DNA of 64,000 nt from Apostichopus japonicus (lineage: Eukaryota > Echinodermata > Holothuroidea > Aspidochirotida > Stichopodidae), in contig NC_092570.1 in assembly GCF_037975245.1 (NCBI RefSeq), forward strand, positions 5,585,001 to 5,649,000, in the 5' to 3' direction. How positions within the stretch are numbered: position 1 is the first letter of the stretch; each line of letters opens with the position of its first letter. This document shows, piece after piece, positions 23,301 through 36,363 of the stretch. The position numbers were made by a program, and so were the translations under genes. The notes under the pieces are model-generated. The model was not told where the DNA came from, ran no database searches, and saw only the letters and a list, made by a program, of their open reading frames with translations.

Positions 23301-26300
23301 ATATTATAGTGGAAAGTTCTACCAAAATTTGTATGCTATCTCTGACAAGAATATTGACTCTGGTCCTTGATGTAACCCCTCTTATCTATCACTAGCAAAT
23401 CAAAGCTGTATTGTCCATCACATGTGAGTAAGTCCCTAATACTTGATGTATATATATGTAATCTTACAAAGTTTGGCTTATTCCTGTGGTGCAATTATGG
23501 TCTCCCCTTTACATGAAACCATCTTCATATACAATGATTGCTCATTCTCTCTTACTACTCAGACACTTTCGTCTTAAAAGTGTCTTCTAGTTGTTGGAAT
23601 ACATATCACAATATAACTTCTTCTCTTTTCTGTTAAGTCATAATAAATTTGCTGATTAAATCATGACAATGGTTGGTTCTAAAAAAGTAGCCCCCCCCCC
23701 AAAAAAAAATAGTAGCTACAAAGTAGTAATTGACAGATAAAAGAGTTTTAAGGGAAAACAATAGAAGCTCTGGTGAGTTTGGAAGAATAACCACTCCCTT
23801 ACAGTTAAATAATAAGAGATATGAAGAAACCAACTAGAAGGTATAAATACACTAAAAAACAGTGAAAATTCAACCGGGAAGTTACGAATAGTTATTAAAA
23901 TGTTCTGTGGACGAATACCTCAAAAAAATTTCCCAGCATTGCCTCATTCTGTTAGCTTCGAACACCAAATGTTTTGGATAAAAAAAAAAGTGTCTTTGAT
24001 AAAGTACTAAGAATACAGTTCAATCATTCACTCTTGAAAACTTTGAAATAAATTGTCTAAAGTTTTAAAGTTGGATTATATGACCTCAGCATTTGTGAAT
24101 AATCAATAAAAAAATAAAATTAAAAAAAGCTTCTATAGACTTCACAACATGGATATAGCTCTTTCCATGTTTACCATCACAGAGAAATGTGACATTCTTT
24201 CGGGGAATCCCTTCCCGTAGAGGGAGGGATCCCTCTTCTTTCAAAAATTCTTTTTTGCAAAATCTGGCATTGAGAGGCTGTTGGTATTCGGGAAAATAGT
24301 TCATTGCAGGGTTTTATATTTTCACCGTTATTTTCATACATAACTTAATAATTTTCAATCCAATTTAATAAATATCACAATTTTACTGAAACCAATTTTG
24401 TTGCAAGTAATGAATATTAAGCTGTGAGGGTTGACAGTGATGTGTTTTTCTTAGCAAGCTTGATGCCAATAAATTATTTATCCTACATCAAGCTTCACTG
24501 AATGAGTTTCTGAGTGACACACTTTACAGTAAGTGATAGTTTATTATATTGGATGATTTTAATGGTACAGTCCAAATTGTGACATTTCTATCAAAACCAC
24601 CGAATATTATTCAAAAATCCCGGGACTTGGGCTAAGATGTTTTTGCAAAGTGAACGTTGGCAAGTGAGTAACTAAGATGCCTTCAAGTTCTAAAGAAGTA
24701 AAGTTGTCCGGCAAATTTTCTCGGATTCCTAAAGCTGATAAAAGCTGCAATTTTAAGAGTTTTTCTTTTAGCATAAAACTCCAAATATTACCAAATTAGC
24801 TTTAAAAAAAAATCAATTTAACATTGCATAATTTTGGTCTGATAGTTGGTTTGGCAAATGGGTATTTACTTTCCTTGCTTCAAATCGGTAGCTTCATTGA
24901 CTGAATGCTGTCAATCTCGGAGAGGTCCATTTCAAGTATCAAAGTTCCTCCTTGGAGTTGGCTGTGATCTCTATAAGTAAGTTAGGAAGCAGGAGTGTAG
25001 GTGAGAGTGGGGGAGGGGGATGAGGGGGAGGGAGGTTGAGCAGTAATTTCAGACAATCATACCAACCATATCCAGGAAAATGCAGTTGCTAGGCTAGATG
25101 ACATAATGCAGTGAGTTAGTAAATAACAGGTGTACAAATTGTAATTTATAGACAGGTAAAATTATGTGTTATAATACATTGCATGTGTAGGAATTTACTC
25201 TTTGGTTGTTGAGGGCGGCATTGGGATTTACTGTAAATGCACAGCCAGTTAATATAGTAATGTATGAACAGACTTTCAAAAAACCCAATTCAATGCAGAC
25301 AGTAGACATCTTGAATGTGATTGGTTGGTGACAGATCATGTGATACTAATATAGAAAGGAGTCATTATTCTATCCAGCAATGTGAAAGTCCATCTGGATA
25401 AGTTGTTCCTAACTTTGAATTTCTATAATTTCTTATAGACTTTTGCTGTGAATATCTATCCTAGTGAAATATTGGTCTATCTTTCAAGGCAAATGTTCTG
25501 CTTTTCCTGAACGACATATGTAACATAAAATGCAAGGTTTTAACCCTCGTTGCCATATTTAACATCTCAACTGTCAGGAGGATTAGACTCACTTGTCTGT
25601 TGTCAGATGGCATTTTGGGAATATTTGTCTAAACAACATTCAGAGATTAGATCTGTGCAAGAAAGCTATGTCAATCCACTTACTGATATTGACCAATTAA
25701 TGCAGACAGTTTGTTACAAAAGTATGAAATTCTGCGACTGGAAAATACCTTTAAATGTACCCCTGTAGATCCATTCAAGCAAGTTTTGTTATCCATTCTT
25801 AAACCTAGCTATAGTTTGAGTTTATTTTGAAGTGCCGTCCAATATTAAAAACTTAACGATCAAAAACAATTTGAGATTAAGCCAAGAGCAATTGAAAACA
25901 AGCAGCTACGTGAACAGTTGGCATAATGATTGATTTCCTTAATATAGTATGTAGTGGGTTGTTTAGTATTGTATCCAAAGATGGTGGGGGACTGTATTTT
26001 ATCCTATTATATTTACTTTTTTATTATTATTATTGTTATTATTATGATTTTTGAAATATTATTAATGAAATAAAATTAATTGAGGAGAGCAGTTTGGATT
26101 CGATACCTTTGATGTAACACATGCAGGTCGCAGTTTGTTGAGTGATTGAATTTGTAACTTAATAAATAAATGAAATTAAACTTGGAATTGAAAATAGAGA
26201 GGACCATCGGGAATGAAATTTAATATCCAATTTGTATCGATATTTCATAATCTGGAAGGTTTTTTTTGTTTTTTTTCTGCCAATTTTAATATACGATTCA

Positions 26301-29300
26301 AATTGTGTACAGTCATTGAGGCTATTGCAGCTCACTTCTTAAAGTTTCTGCGACTATAAACTTAGTTCTAGCAGGCTATACAAATTCAAGGGTAATTTGG
26401 GATGTTAATAGTTGGATCTTTTTGTCATTTAAGATTGAAGACGAAAAGAGTATGGTATGAGCAGAAAGATGAAAAGTAAGCTTTGCTGGAAATAACATTA
26501 ATAACAGGAAAATGCATTGAAAATGAAATTTCCTGTAGTACAGGATTGGTTATGTTATATGAGGAGATGGTAGTGGTATCACTCTCTTCACTGGGCGTGG
26601 AAAAAATTAAATTAAAACAAAAATTAAAAAATATTAGGATGACAGGAAGGAAAGGTCATAGTTTTTTACCCCAAAAACAGTTGGTGACCTCTCTTGAGTT
26701 TGTCGTATGTGAATCGACACTTGTTGCAGTTGATTCTATGATATGTGTTTTTATGGTTGGAGTAAGGCTGTCTTCAAAATGTAGTTGTTGTTTAATCTTC
26801 TAGGAGATCTGCCTTTTCACTATTGCAAGGAGACCTTGGTTTGAAGATTTAATATACAGAAACAATACTTGCTGTGGAGCAGTGACAAGGACTTGAAAAG
26901 GAGCTGCTTCTATTTTATTGTAAATCTACATAGCCATTTTTGTATTGCTCACCATGATTAACTAACAAACATATTCTTTTAGCTCTGCCCTTGTATTCCT
27001 CTTTGACATTACAAAAATAAATTATGCTGTAGTCTATTCTTGTAAAACCCTAGATAATTCTGGCAGAGATGGGTTTGCTGCCACTGATTAAGAACCTGCA
27101 TTTATCTGAGTGTAGGCTTCAAGATTTTCATATGTCAGTTAGGCTAGGCTCAGTTTCTCATATATAAACGTGTGGTAGGCTGACTCTAAAGTTATTGTGA
27201 TAGGATACCAACCTTTCTTAAGGTTTTTAACATCTGTGGATGACATCAGTCTCGACAAACTAACAAATAGTGATGTGTATCAACTATCTGCGAAACACAA
27301 TCAGCTACTTTTTGGACAGTGACAGATCTGCCCTGATTATTATATGGTAATTAAGCTAGATAATATAAGGTACCAAAATTCCATGAAGACTGATTTGCTC
27401 AGTTTATGTTGCTATGGAAATGTGGAAACAAAAATATTCATGGCTGGATATGAAACTCTTAACAATATTTCTTCATTATATCACAAAGAAGAATTATTTG
27501 TTCATTAATTACCATACTAATGATGTCACACCGTTTTAATTGTTATATAATAATAATATAATAAATGAGACTTATATAGCGCCAAATCAGTAAACAAAAG
27601 TTACTGCTCAAAGCGCTTAACAAAGAAAGTAAATTAATTTACAAAAGAACAAGTGAAAAAATGGGTCTTAAGTAGACTTTTGAAAGTAGAAAGTTTATAG
27701 CATGTTCGAATGTGATCTGGTAACTTGTTCCAGAGATAAGACCCAGAGTATTGGAAGCTTCTGTAACCATAGTTCTTCAATCGTGGTTCATGTGTTCCTG
27801 CTTTATTGCAGTGTCACAGATTTCCTGACTCAATACACAGGGTATAATCGCTGGTCATAGTACAGACATTTCCACTTTTCATGGTCTCACTGGTTCAACT
27901 TGACAGTTGGAGGGAGATAGGGAGGTGAGGGGGGGGGGTGGTAGTATTGGTGTCAAAATCCTTTCATATATATGACCCACCTACACTACCCCATTGTCGC
28001 ATATAGTGATTGTTACCATTTTAGTTCACTAGAATTGATATCACCCAGATTAGTAATCTCTTCATCCTAATAATCTATCCACACTTTTATCTGACTTTTT
28101 ACATCTGTCCTGTGTCCTTCTGTCTGTCTGCCTGCCTGTCTGTCTGTCTGTCTGATGTAAAAGTCCCTGTTAATCCCTTATTCATATCTCCATTATGTTA
28201 ACCTTTCATACTGTTTATTGTGTGCTGTATCTGTAGTCGTTCGCCATCCATGTACGTAACTTTGTCGCACGTTGTTACATCATTTCTGCCAAAATCGGCA
28301 GTGCGTCAAATGGTGGAATTGTGATTTATTGTATTTTATATATGAAGCTTAACATTCAAGTAATTATCGATGGAAATAAATAACGATGAAACCTTTTTTT
28401 TTTCACTTAAGGATTCACGACGACGACGACTTCCTAATTTTTCGTTTGATGGAAACTTTGCAGCCTGTGAATTTTCATTTTTAAGGGTTTAAACAGTGAT
28501 ACCCTGTAGATTAAAACAAGTTAAAACATTGTAACAAAGTTAACAAAGGAAAAGATTTTTGGTGGGTTGTATTTTATTTCTCTCTTGTCTTTGTTTATCT
28601 TCTTGCTTTGTGGTGCTTGCATGGAGTCCCTTACAGGTTAACCCACTCCCAACACCTAATACTCCCTCGCCACCACCAACATGGATTATTTCTCTATAAC
28701 CGCCAGTAGGAAAGAACATTCCACTTATGACCTCAAACTAATCACCGACTTGATAACTGTATACGCGTTTCCTCTTTAGGTAGCATACGCCTATTAAAAG
28801 TCCCATTGACTTCCATACTAAATCACAAACGTAATGTGGTCTGTTTAAAGGTAGTATAGGCCAAATTATAGCACGCTATAATTGCAAGAATTTTTCAAAA
28901 ATACATTCCTGGAGGTCTTTACTCTCCAAATTGTTCGGAGACATTTTTAAGGAACACACAAGATGACTTAATGTCCTAGTGAGGAAAATTTCCTCAAAGG
29001 TTTTAATAAGAACAGTTGAAGAATTTTTGGCAAAGGTGATCATATTTGAATATCTAGCATATTTGGGGCCAATACAGCACACCTTTAAAGTCTAGATAAA
29101 AGTTATCACTAGCAAAATTCTACCCATCTCTGGAGAGCTGATACGTTGACCATAACCTCGCAGATTTTTAGCTATGAGAGCCTGAAGTTTTCATCACATG
29201 TAAACAAACCTCTTTACTCAATTTTGGTACGCTCATCCTGGGAGCTTAAAGGGGTCTGAATTGCCTCAATTTACCTAACTTTTACACAACATGTATACTT

Positions 29301-30274
29301 CCATTCAGGCTCTTCAAAATGCAAGTTTAATAGAACACAGATCCTGATTGATCACATATTAAAAAAAGATGTTCTCCTGCTGCTTTTTTTTTTTTGCACT
29401 TTTCCTGAGGCAGGAGAACACTCGGGTGGATTAATATAGACTAATAGAAGTAAGTATGCCACTTTTAAGCGCAGATTACTTTGATTTCACACATCCTGTA
29501 TAACATGGCACCGCTTTTGTTTAAAGCGATGGCGCTGTTGATATTTACTGGAAAACGACAGGCTTCATAAAATAATCCCCGTCAAGGACCAAGTTTAAAA
29601 GTACTACACACGGAAGCCTCACATTCATTCAAATTTTAAAATTAAAGCATTCTTCGTTTAGGCTACTGCATGCATGGAATCCACTTACAAATTACGTATA
29701 TAGATTACAGCAAATTAGCTGCTCCATCGTGTTTCTAAATACGCACATTTCATTGAGTTAGCATCCTCAACGTAAATTCAAGCAAAATGGTAAGGGATTG
29801 TGTGTACCTTACATCGTTTAGAAGTTTCCGAATTATTTTATGTTTTGCTGCAAGCCTCTTCATTTGTCTAATTAAACTTTAATTGATTTTGTTTTCCACG
29901 AAAAAAAACGAAAGAGGATTTTTTTTTAGCACTACTCTACTTTTCAATAATCCCAGATTATTCTGTTACATCAAGTCATTATTCTTATTCTTTTACATTC
30001 ATGGATTAACTCCGCTAAGAAATGCTTCTTTTCTCTCAACTTACACAAAATAACGTCAATGAGTCCACGATATCTTTACTTTTTTAACGTAAAAATATCA
30101 GCCATCTAAATACCGAATTTTGAAGGAAAATAAAATATGTCCGCAGGGTACTTGCTTTTTTTTTTAAATTTTGTTGGCTCCTATACGTGAGGTTAATTGT
30201 ATTAGGTTGACAGAAAAAAAGTAAGGTTACCAGGCCAAAGCTAAAAGAAAATTATACCTATATAATTAATTATA
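23300..30274. other. Intergenic AT-rich DNA without recognised genes
   Basis: Contains an ATT microsatellite at about 26015-26060, a (TCTG)n microsatellite at 28118-28155, and a dispersed repeat at about 27541-27790. Several 60- to 105-codon open frames show no domain, signal peptide or splice support. Confidence 0.65.
27541..27790. repeat. Dispersed repeat with TATAGCGCC/AAGCGCTT core
   Basis: Begins with an ATAATAATAT run, then GACTTATATAGCGCC, CAAAGCGCTTAACAAAG and TGGGTCTTAAGTAGACTTTTGAAAG-like text. Such sequences recur in marine invertebrate genomes, probably as SINE or LINE 3' derivatives. A short relative (TTATATAGCGCTCTTTGTCAAG) occurs near 59758. Class not certain. Confidence 0.5.
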
Positions 30275-31378
30275 ATGTACTTTCATTGTGGAAAGCAGTT
30301 TCGTAAGTTTCGGGAAATTAAAAAGTGCCTTGGCAAAGGACAAGCGCATTTTTTTATCAACTACAGTATGATTATAGAAGGAAACCGTAGGTATACAGCC
30401 AATATTCTGTTATCACCTTCAAAGTCATGTGAACTTGACCCATTATCTACATACTTGCTTAAGAAATGTATAACTGTGATTGTGCCATATATATCTATTA
30501 TCATTAACAAATCCATTCAACGTGGTGTTTTTCCTGAAAGCCTTAAGGTAGCACATATTCGGCCACTTCTTAAGAAAGATGGCTTAGATAAAGAAAGTTT
30601 TAAGAATTACAGACCAGTGGCAAACCTATAATTCTTGGGGAAAACTATTGAACGCATTATTTCTAGTCGCATTACTGATCATATGAATACCAATGATGTC
30701 TATGATCCATTTCAATCTGCTTATAGGGCTAATCATGGTATTGAGACTGCTCTACTTCGAGTAAGCAGTGATATACTTTCTGAAATGGATAATAGTAGAA
30801 TAGTGGCTATGGTCCTTTTAGACTTGAGTGCCGCATTCGACACTGTGGACCATGAAATTCTGCTTTCGCGTTTGAATAGTTTCGTGGGTATTGATGCTGT
30901 TGCTCTGGAGTGGTGCAACTCTTACTTAAACAGACGACCTCAATATGTTTGTATTGGGGATGAATTATCCAATCCTGTATACATGGATTATTCAGTTCCA
31001 CAGGGTTCAGTCCTTGGACCTCAGTGGTTCCCTATTTATACACTTCCAATTCGTAGAATTTTGGTGAAGCACAATATTTCATATCACGTTTATGCAGACG
31101 ATACCCAGATTTACATTGATTTCAGTCCTTCTCAAGATGAGAGTGTTAAAGCCATCAGATGCCTTGAGAGTTGCATCAATGATATCCGTTTGTGGATGAG
31201 ACGTAATTTTTTGAAGCTTAATGAAGAAAAAACTGAGTTTTTGCTTTTTGGTTCTTGTCATCAGCTTGCTAAAATTAATATTCCATTCATATCAATTGGT
31301 AATGTTCAGGTTCGTAACTTTAAAGAGTCCCAGGATTTCTTCAAAGGCATCACGCATCTGATCTCATCATCTCTATGA
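30275..31378 (+). pseudogene. Degenerate CR1/L2-like LINE reverse transcriptase
   Basis: One frame, broken by a single TAA at 30629-30631, encodes a non-LTR reverse transcriptase core. Visible blocks are PLLKKDGLDKESFKNYRPVANL before the stop (split here as PLLKKDG and NYRPVANL), then FLGKTIERIISSRI, YRANHGIETALL, LLDLSAAFDTVDHEILLSRL, VPQGSVLGPQ, YADDTQIY (catalytic YADD) and LKLNEEKTEFLLFG. These are CR1/L2/Daphne-type motifs. The usual C-terminal part is lost after about 31350, and no endonuclease domain lies upstream. A dead, truncated copy. Confidence 0.85.
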
Positions 31379-32062
31379 CTGAAATTGTAGCTTCTGTCAA
31401 CTTGGAGGCAGTTGCCATGGTCCCTGTCAGTGAAAGAGAATAAGATTCCCCCAGCAAGTCGCATAGGAAATTCAAAGTGAAAGTAGCTTATATTTTGTAA
31501 TGCGGTGAAACAACCCGTTGAACCCGATATAGTGCCATGGAGAGTTTTTATAGCTACTAAATTATATATATTGTGCGGATTTTTTTTTTTGGGGGGGGGG
31601 GGGCTAGAATTAATTTGGGAGGGCTATAGCCCCCTAGCCCCCTGTAGAACCGCACCTGGACACGGGTCACAACTTTTCACCCATAAATTGCACATGGGAC
31701 CTGGTGCAAATTGGCATGGGACAGAGTCCATTCCCCCCCCTCCACCCCTTCGCTGCTCATGCATGGGAGTATATATACGTGACAGTACGCCATTCACGGT
31801 TGGTTGATGAAATACTTATAGGCCTGTCGCGTAGTTGTACATCCGTTCATATCTGAACGACACACTAAACCTACGAACCCTTGTTCACAAATTTACATGA
31901 AATTTCCCCAATGAGACGAATGCTCCCGTCAGAAAAGTTATCTTTGTTGCCCAATTTGTTGCCAAATCTTTGAGATAAAATCACAGCACAAATTGACGTT
32001 CGTATGCCAGATTATCCCTTCAAGCTGAATGGAATAAGTCAATGCTGCAATAAAAGTCTGTT
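31379..32062. other. Short intergenic spacer with poly-G/C runs
   Basis: Between the LINE fragment and the Penelope composite. A T-run followed by a G-run lies at about 31580-31602. Near it GGGCTATAGCCCCCTAGCCCCC forms a partial inverted repeat. No gene seen. Confidence 0.6.
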
Positions 32063-34332
32063 AAAATGAAAACATGCTGAATGGGTGTGGGGTTAGAAGT
32101 TAGAGGTGGAACAGCAGCACGTACAAGAAGGTCTCGTAGGTTGCGTGGTCGTCTGTAGGCGATGATGGGTTTTTCAGGGACGGCTCGTTGGAGTCTATCT
32201 GAAGTGAGGAGAATGTTGTGGTTGTTAGAGGTGATTTTCTGAAGGGGAGGAAGATTAGGGTGGAAAGTAACAACGAGGGGCAGCTTGTTGTCGCAATCTC
32301 GTCCCTTTTTGTCCTTCACTGCCAAAGTAGATGATCTGGAAAGGGAGCGGACTCTCTGAATGGCTTCACGCACCCTTCTGGCACTATGGCCCCTGGCAAT
32401 AAGGTGTTTTTCCAAAGCATCTGTATGGCGAATGAAAGAGGAATTGTTAGAGCAAATGCGACGAAGACGAAGTGCTTGACTGTAGGCAATTCCAGACTTG
32501 CAGTGACGGGGATGGCAGCTTGAAGAATGGAGATACTGGTGTGTGTCTGTGGGCTTGGTGTATAAGTCTGTAGAGAGAGAACCGTGTTCCTTGCGAACAG
32601 TCACATCGAGAAAGTTAACCTGTTGGTGAGAGTAATCAGAGGTGAATTTGATGGTGCTGTGGAAAGAATTGATGTGATTGATGAAGGTGAGCAGGCTATC
32701 CTCATCACTGGTCCAAATGAAGAAGATGTCATCAATGTAGCGCCACCAGATAAGGGGACGGCAGGGAGCCGTACTGAGCATGCGTTCTTCAAGGCTAGAC
32801 ATAAACAGGCATGCATAGGAAGGAGCCATCCTGGTTCCCATGGCTGTCCCGTGTCTTTGAAGGTAATGCTTGTCCATGAACGTGAAGTTGTTTTTGGTGA
32901 GAACCTGTTGCATGAGAGCTTTGATGTCAGAGATGGGTGGACAAGGGTGGACCTTCTTAGACAGGGCTGCACACGTGGCTGCGATACCTTCAGCATGAGG
33001 GATGTTAGTGTACAGAGAAGTGACGTCGAAAGTACCGATGATGGCTGTACTGGGGATTTGGTTTTTGATATCTTCAAGTTTCCTGAGGAAATCTGGAGTG
33101 TCATGGATATAAGAATTAATCTGAGGAACAAGAGGTTTGATGAAGTGGTCCACAAACAAGGATATCTTCTCGGTGGGGGACCCATTGCCCGAGATGATAG
33201 GCCTACCAGGGTTGCCAGGCTTGTGAATTTTGGGCAGGAGATAAAACCTGGCTGCCTTACAGTCTGTGGGAGAAAGGAAAGAAACAGCCTTCTTAGAGAT
33301 CTGGTTCCGCTGGTACATATCAGTGATGGTCTGTTTTATCTGCTGGGAGAAAATATCTGTGGGATCAGAATCAAGAAGAGTGTAAATATCACTGTTGGAG
33401 AGATGACGCATGGCTTCCTTGATGTAATCCTGTCGATCCTGGATGACAACTGCAGAACCTTTGTCGGCTGGCTTGATGATAATGTCACTGCGAGACATCA
33501 GTGAGGAGAGTGCTGTTCGCTCATCTCTTGGAAGGTTGTCGTGTGTTCTGCGGAAAGGAGAGTTTGACTGGTTAGTCTCAGAGCTGACGACCTGTGTGTA
33601 GGCTTCTAAAACAGGGACTCTGTTCTTAGGAGGCATCCAAGAACTTTTCTTGCAGAAGGGTTCCCGTTCAGTTGGAGGATCATCTAGGAAAAACTCACGA
33701 AGGCGAATTCTGCGAAAGAAATGAGTAAGATCTTGACTCAGTTCCGCTTGGTCATAAGCTGGAGGAGTAGGACAGAAGTTGAGTCCTTTGGAGAGAAGCC
33801 TAAGGTCTGCACTGGTAAGAGTAGAAGAAGATAAGTTAACAACTGCAGTTGAGGATGGTGGTGCAGACTCAGATGGAGTCTGGGGCCTTCTAAAACGGTT
33901 GCAAGCGGTACGTTTGCGTCTTTTCTGAAGGTCAGTCATTTTCTTATTTCTTCTTTCTGTGAGTTCAATGTTCTGCTGAGACAAACACAAGTTAATTTTG
34001 TTAGTGTACTGAGTCCATTCGTCATCGGTGCAGCATGACTGTAATTCAAGCTTCAGCCTCAGGATATCATCGTTGAGGCTATCTAAGGACAATTGGCAGT
34101 GTTTGGTGAGGATGTTGATGAGACGGATGGAGGTGCTGTGTAAGACTCGGTTCCACTCTCTCTGGAGTCCTGGAGAGAGTGTCCCTAGTGCTGGTTGGTG
34201 TGTAACCTGTAGACCTGAGGGAATAATGCGAGAGAGAGAGTAGAACCTGTAGTTGGAAAGATGGAAAGAATAGCGCTGGGATTTCTGCATCAATTTTCTG
34301 AGCTTCTGAAACAAAAGAAAATGGTGAGACAT
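32020..34332 (-). pseudogene. PLE unit A, ORF truncated before the GIY-YIG domain
   Basis: Same ORF as unit D from its first ATG (34330-34332) through all reverse-transcriptase motifs to TSNPTPIQH. At 32073 the element ends and the frame runs on into host DNA for about 18 codons to a stop at 32020. The zinc-binding Cys pair and the GIY-YIG endonuclease are missing, so this copy could not make a complete enzyme. The truncation point abuts the target duplication with CAT(G) shared between host and element. Upstream on the same strand it receives the terminal repeat of unit B, which could serve as its promoter. Confidence 0.9.
32063..32075. repeat. Left target-site duplication of the Penelope composite
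   Basis: AAAATGAAAACAT, matched exactly at 42417-42429. The last CAT overlaps the first bases of the element, so the true duplication is 10-13 bp. Confidence 0.85.
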
Positions 34333-34504
34333 GGTGAAAGCAGCGGGATGAGTAAATGATAAAAATGAAATGAAAAACTGAAACACAAGAATACAAATAC
34401 AAGTACAAGTACAAATACAAAGTACAAAGTAGATAAGGAGGATCACCCGAAGGGATACAGTAACAGAGCAGCTGAAAAACAAAATGAAATAAAACTGTTA
34501 GCAA

Positions 34505-34899
34505 ACTGCTTATCCACTAGAGAGCCTGTGTAATAGAATGTGTAAAAGTAAGTTGGCCTGACGTTTCGATCCTAGCAGGATCTTCTTCAGAGGCTAAATG
34601 ACAAGTTACAGTAACAGAGGGGACAAAAACACGCACAGAATACAGACAGGTTAATGAGCACGGTGAACACAATGAGATGGATGAAAGGGGATTATAAGTA
34701 GAAAGCAACAGGAGAAGAGGAGAGGAAGGAGATAAACTGTGGAGGGACAAAGAGAGGATTAAAGGCACAGGGTAAGGAATAAACTGGAGAGGGACAAAGA
34801 CAGAAAGGTGTGAAGAAAAATGGAGGGGAAGAGAGCTGTGAGAGGAAGAGTGAAAGGGGGGAGGGAGAAAGGGGAGAAGGAGTAGGGAACAGAGGAAGG
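34505..34899 (-). repeat. PLE terminal repeat (pseudo-LTR) between units B and A
   Basis: A roughly 400-bp noncoding sequence between the stop of unit B and the start of unit A. It is pyrimidine-rich on the coding strand, then carries the hammerhead motif. It is the reverse complement of 38745-39140. In PLE biology such repeats arise from tandem partial copies and supply the 5' control region. Confidence 0.88.
34556..34594 (-). ncRNA. Minimal hammerhead ribozyme motif in PLE repeat (B/A)
   Basis: On the minus strand: stem I GCCT/AGGC, core CTGAAGA (fits CUGANGA), stem II GATCCT-GCT-AGGATC with six perfect pairs, GAAA, then C-GTC with the cleavage site after GTC. Stem III is only two pairs with no loop, the form known from PLE hammerheads, which are thought to act as dimers. 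Confidence 0.85.
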
Positions 34900-36363
34900 T
34901 TAGTCATGTCCTTCCTGAATGTTCAGCCCATGAGGTTGAATGGTACGAAGGCGTTGCATCCAGAGCCTCTCTCTGCTGATACGTACTAGGTCAGGACGGC
35001 TACCTAAGGATTCAATCCCCTGTAGGGACATGTCGTTAATGGTATGGTTGGGAAGGTTAAAATGTTCTCCAACTGGGGTCTCAGTCTTCATGGTGTTGAC
35101 TGTGGATCTGTGACCATAGAATCGCTTCTTGAGGGTGGTTTTGGTTTCGCCAACATACTGGATGCCGCAAACTCTACAAGAGATCAGATAGATGACATTG
35201 GTGGTAGTGCAAGTGATGTGACCCTTAGTCTTGTGTGTGAGTTGCATGCTGTGGCTGGTGATGGAATTGGATTCAACAATGTGGTGGCTGCAGACGATGC
35301 ATCTCGAAGTACGATCACATTTGAAGGTACCATGCTGAATGGGTGTGGGGTTAGAAGTTAGAGGTGGAACAGCAGCACGTACAAGAAGGTCTCGTAGGTT
35401 GCGTGGTCGTCTGTAGGCGATGATGGGTTTTTCAGGGACGGCTCGTTGGAGTCTATCTGAAGTGAGGAGAATGTTGTGGTTGTTAGAGGTGATTTTCTGA
35501 AGGGGAGGAAGATTAGGGTGGAAAGTAACAACGAGGGGCAGCTTGTTGTCGCAATCTCGTCCCTTTTTGTCCTTCACTGCCAAAGTAGATGATCTGGAAA
35601 GGGAGCGGACTCTCTGAATGGCTTCACGCACCCTTCTGGCACTATGGCCCCTGGCAATAAGGTGTTTTTCCAAAGCATCTGTATGGCGAATGAAAGAGGA
35701 ATTGTTAGAGCAAATGCGACGAAGACGAAGTGCTTGACTGTAGGCAATTCCAGACTTGCAGTGACGGGGATGGCAGCTTGAAGAATGGAGATACTGGTGT
35801 GTGTCTGTGGGCTTGGTGTATAAGTCTGTAGAGAGAGAACCGTGTTCCTTGCGAACAGTCACATCGAGAAAGTTAACCTGTTGGTGAGAGTAATCAGAGG
35901 TGAATTTGATGGTGCTGTGGAAAGAATTGATGTGATTGATGAAGGTGAGCAGGCTATCCTCATCACTGGTCCAAATGAAGAAGATGTCATCAATGTAGCG
36001 CCACCAGATAAGGGGACGGCAGGGAGCCGTACTGAGCATGCGTTCTTCAAGGCTAGACATAAACAGGCATGCATAGGAAGGAGCCATCCTGGTTCCCATG
36101 GCTGTCCCGTGTCTTTGAAGGTAATGCTTGTCCATGAACGTGAAGTTGTTTTTGGTGAGAACCTGTTGCATGAGAGCTTTGATGTCAGAGATGGGTGGAC
36201 AAGGGTGGACCTTCTTAGACAGGGCTGCACACGTGGCTGCGATACCTTCAGCATGAGGGATGTTAGTGTACAGAGAAGTGACGTCGAAAGTACCGATGAT
36301 GGCTGTACTGGGGATTTGGTTTTTGATATCTTCAAGTTTCCTGAGGAAATCTGGAGTGTCATG
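34900..36363 (-). pseudogene. PLE unit B, 5'-truncated ORF (C-terminal half)
   Basis: Contains the ORF from HDTPDFLRKLEDI (within the reverse-transcriptase palm region) through YIDD to the complete GIY-YIG domain and the stop at 34900. The N-terminal third is absent. Its 5' end fuses at 36361-36363 to unit C in the opposite orientation, sharing only ATG. An internal ATG at 36169-36171 opens a 423-codon frame. Confidence 0.9.
36361..36363. other. Head-to-head junction of the two PLE arms, 3-bp microhomology
   Basis: Left of the junction is the reverse complement of CATGACACTCCAG (unit B). Right of it is ATGACGAATGGACTC (unit C). Only ATG is shared by both sources, so the join used at most 3-4 bp of microhomology. 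Confidence 0.9.

Noticed and set aside
32584-33504. Long open frame (306 codons) opposite the PLE ORF, repeated at 36882-37802 and 40140-41060
   Set aside because: It is the antisense shadow of the reverse-transcriptase region and repeats wherever that region does; no domain of its own.
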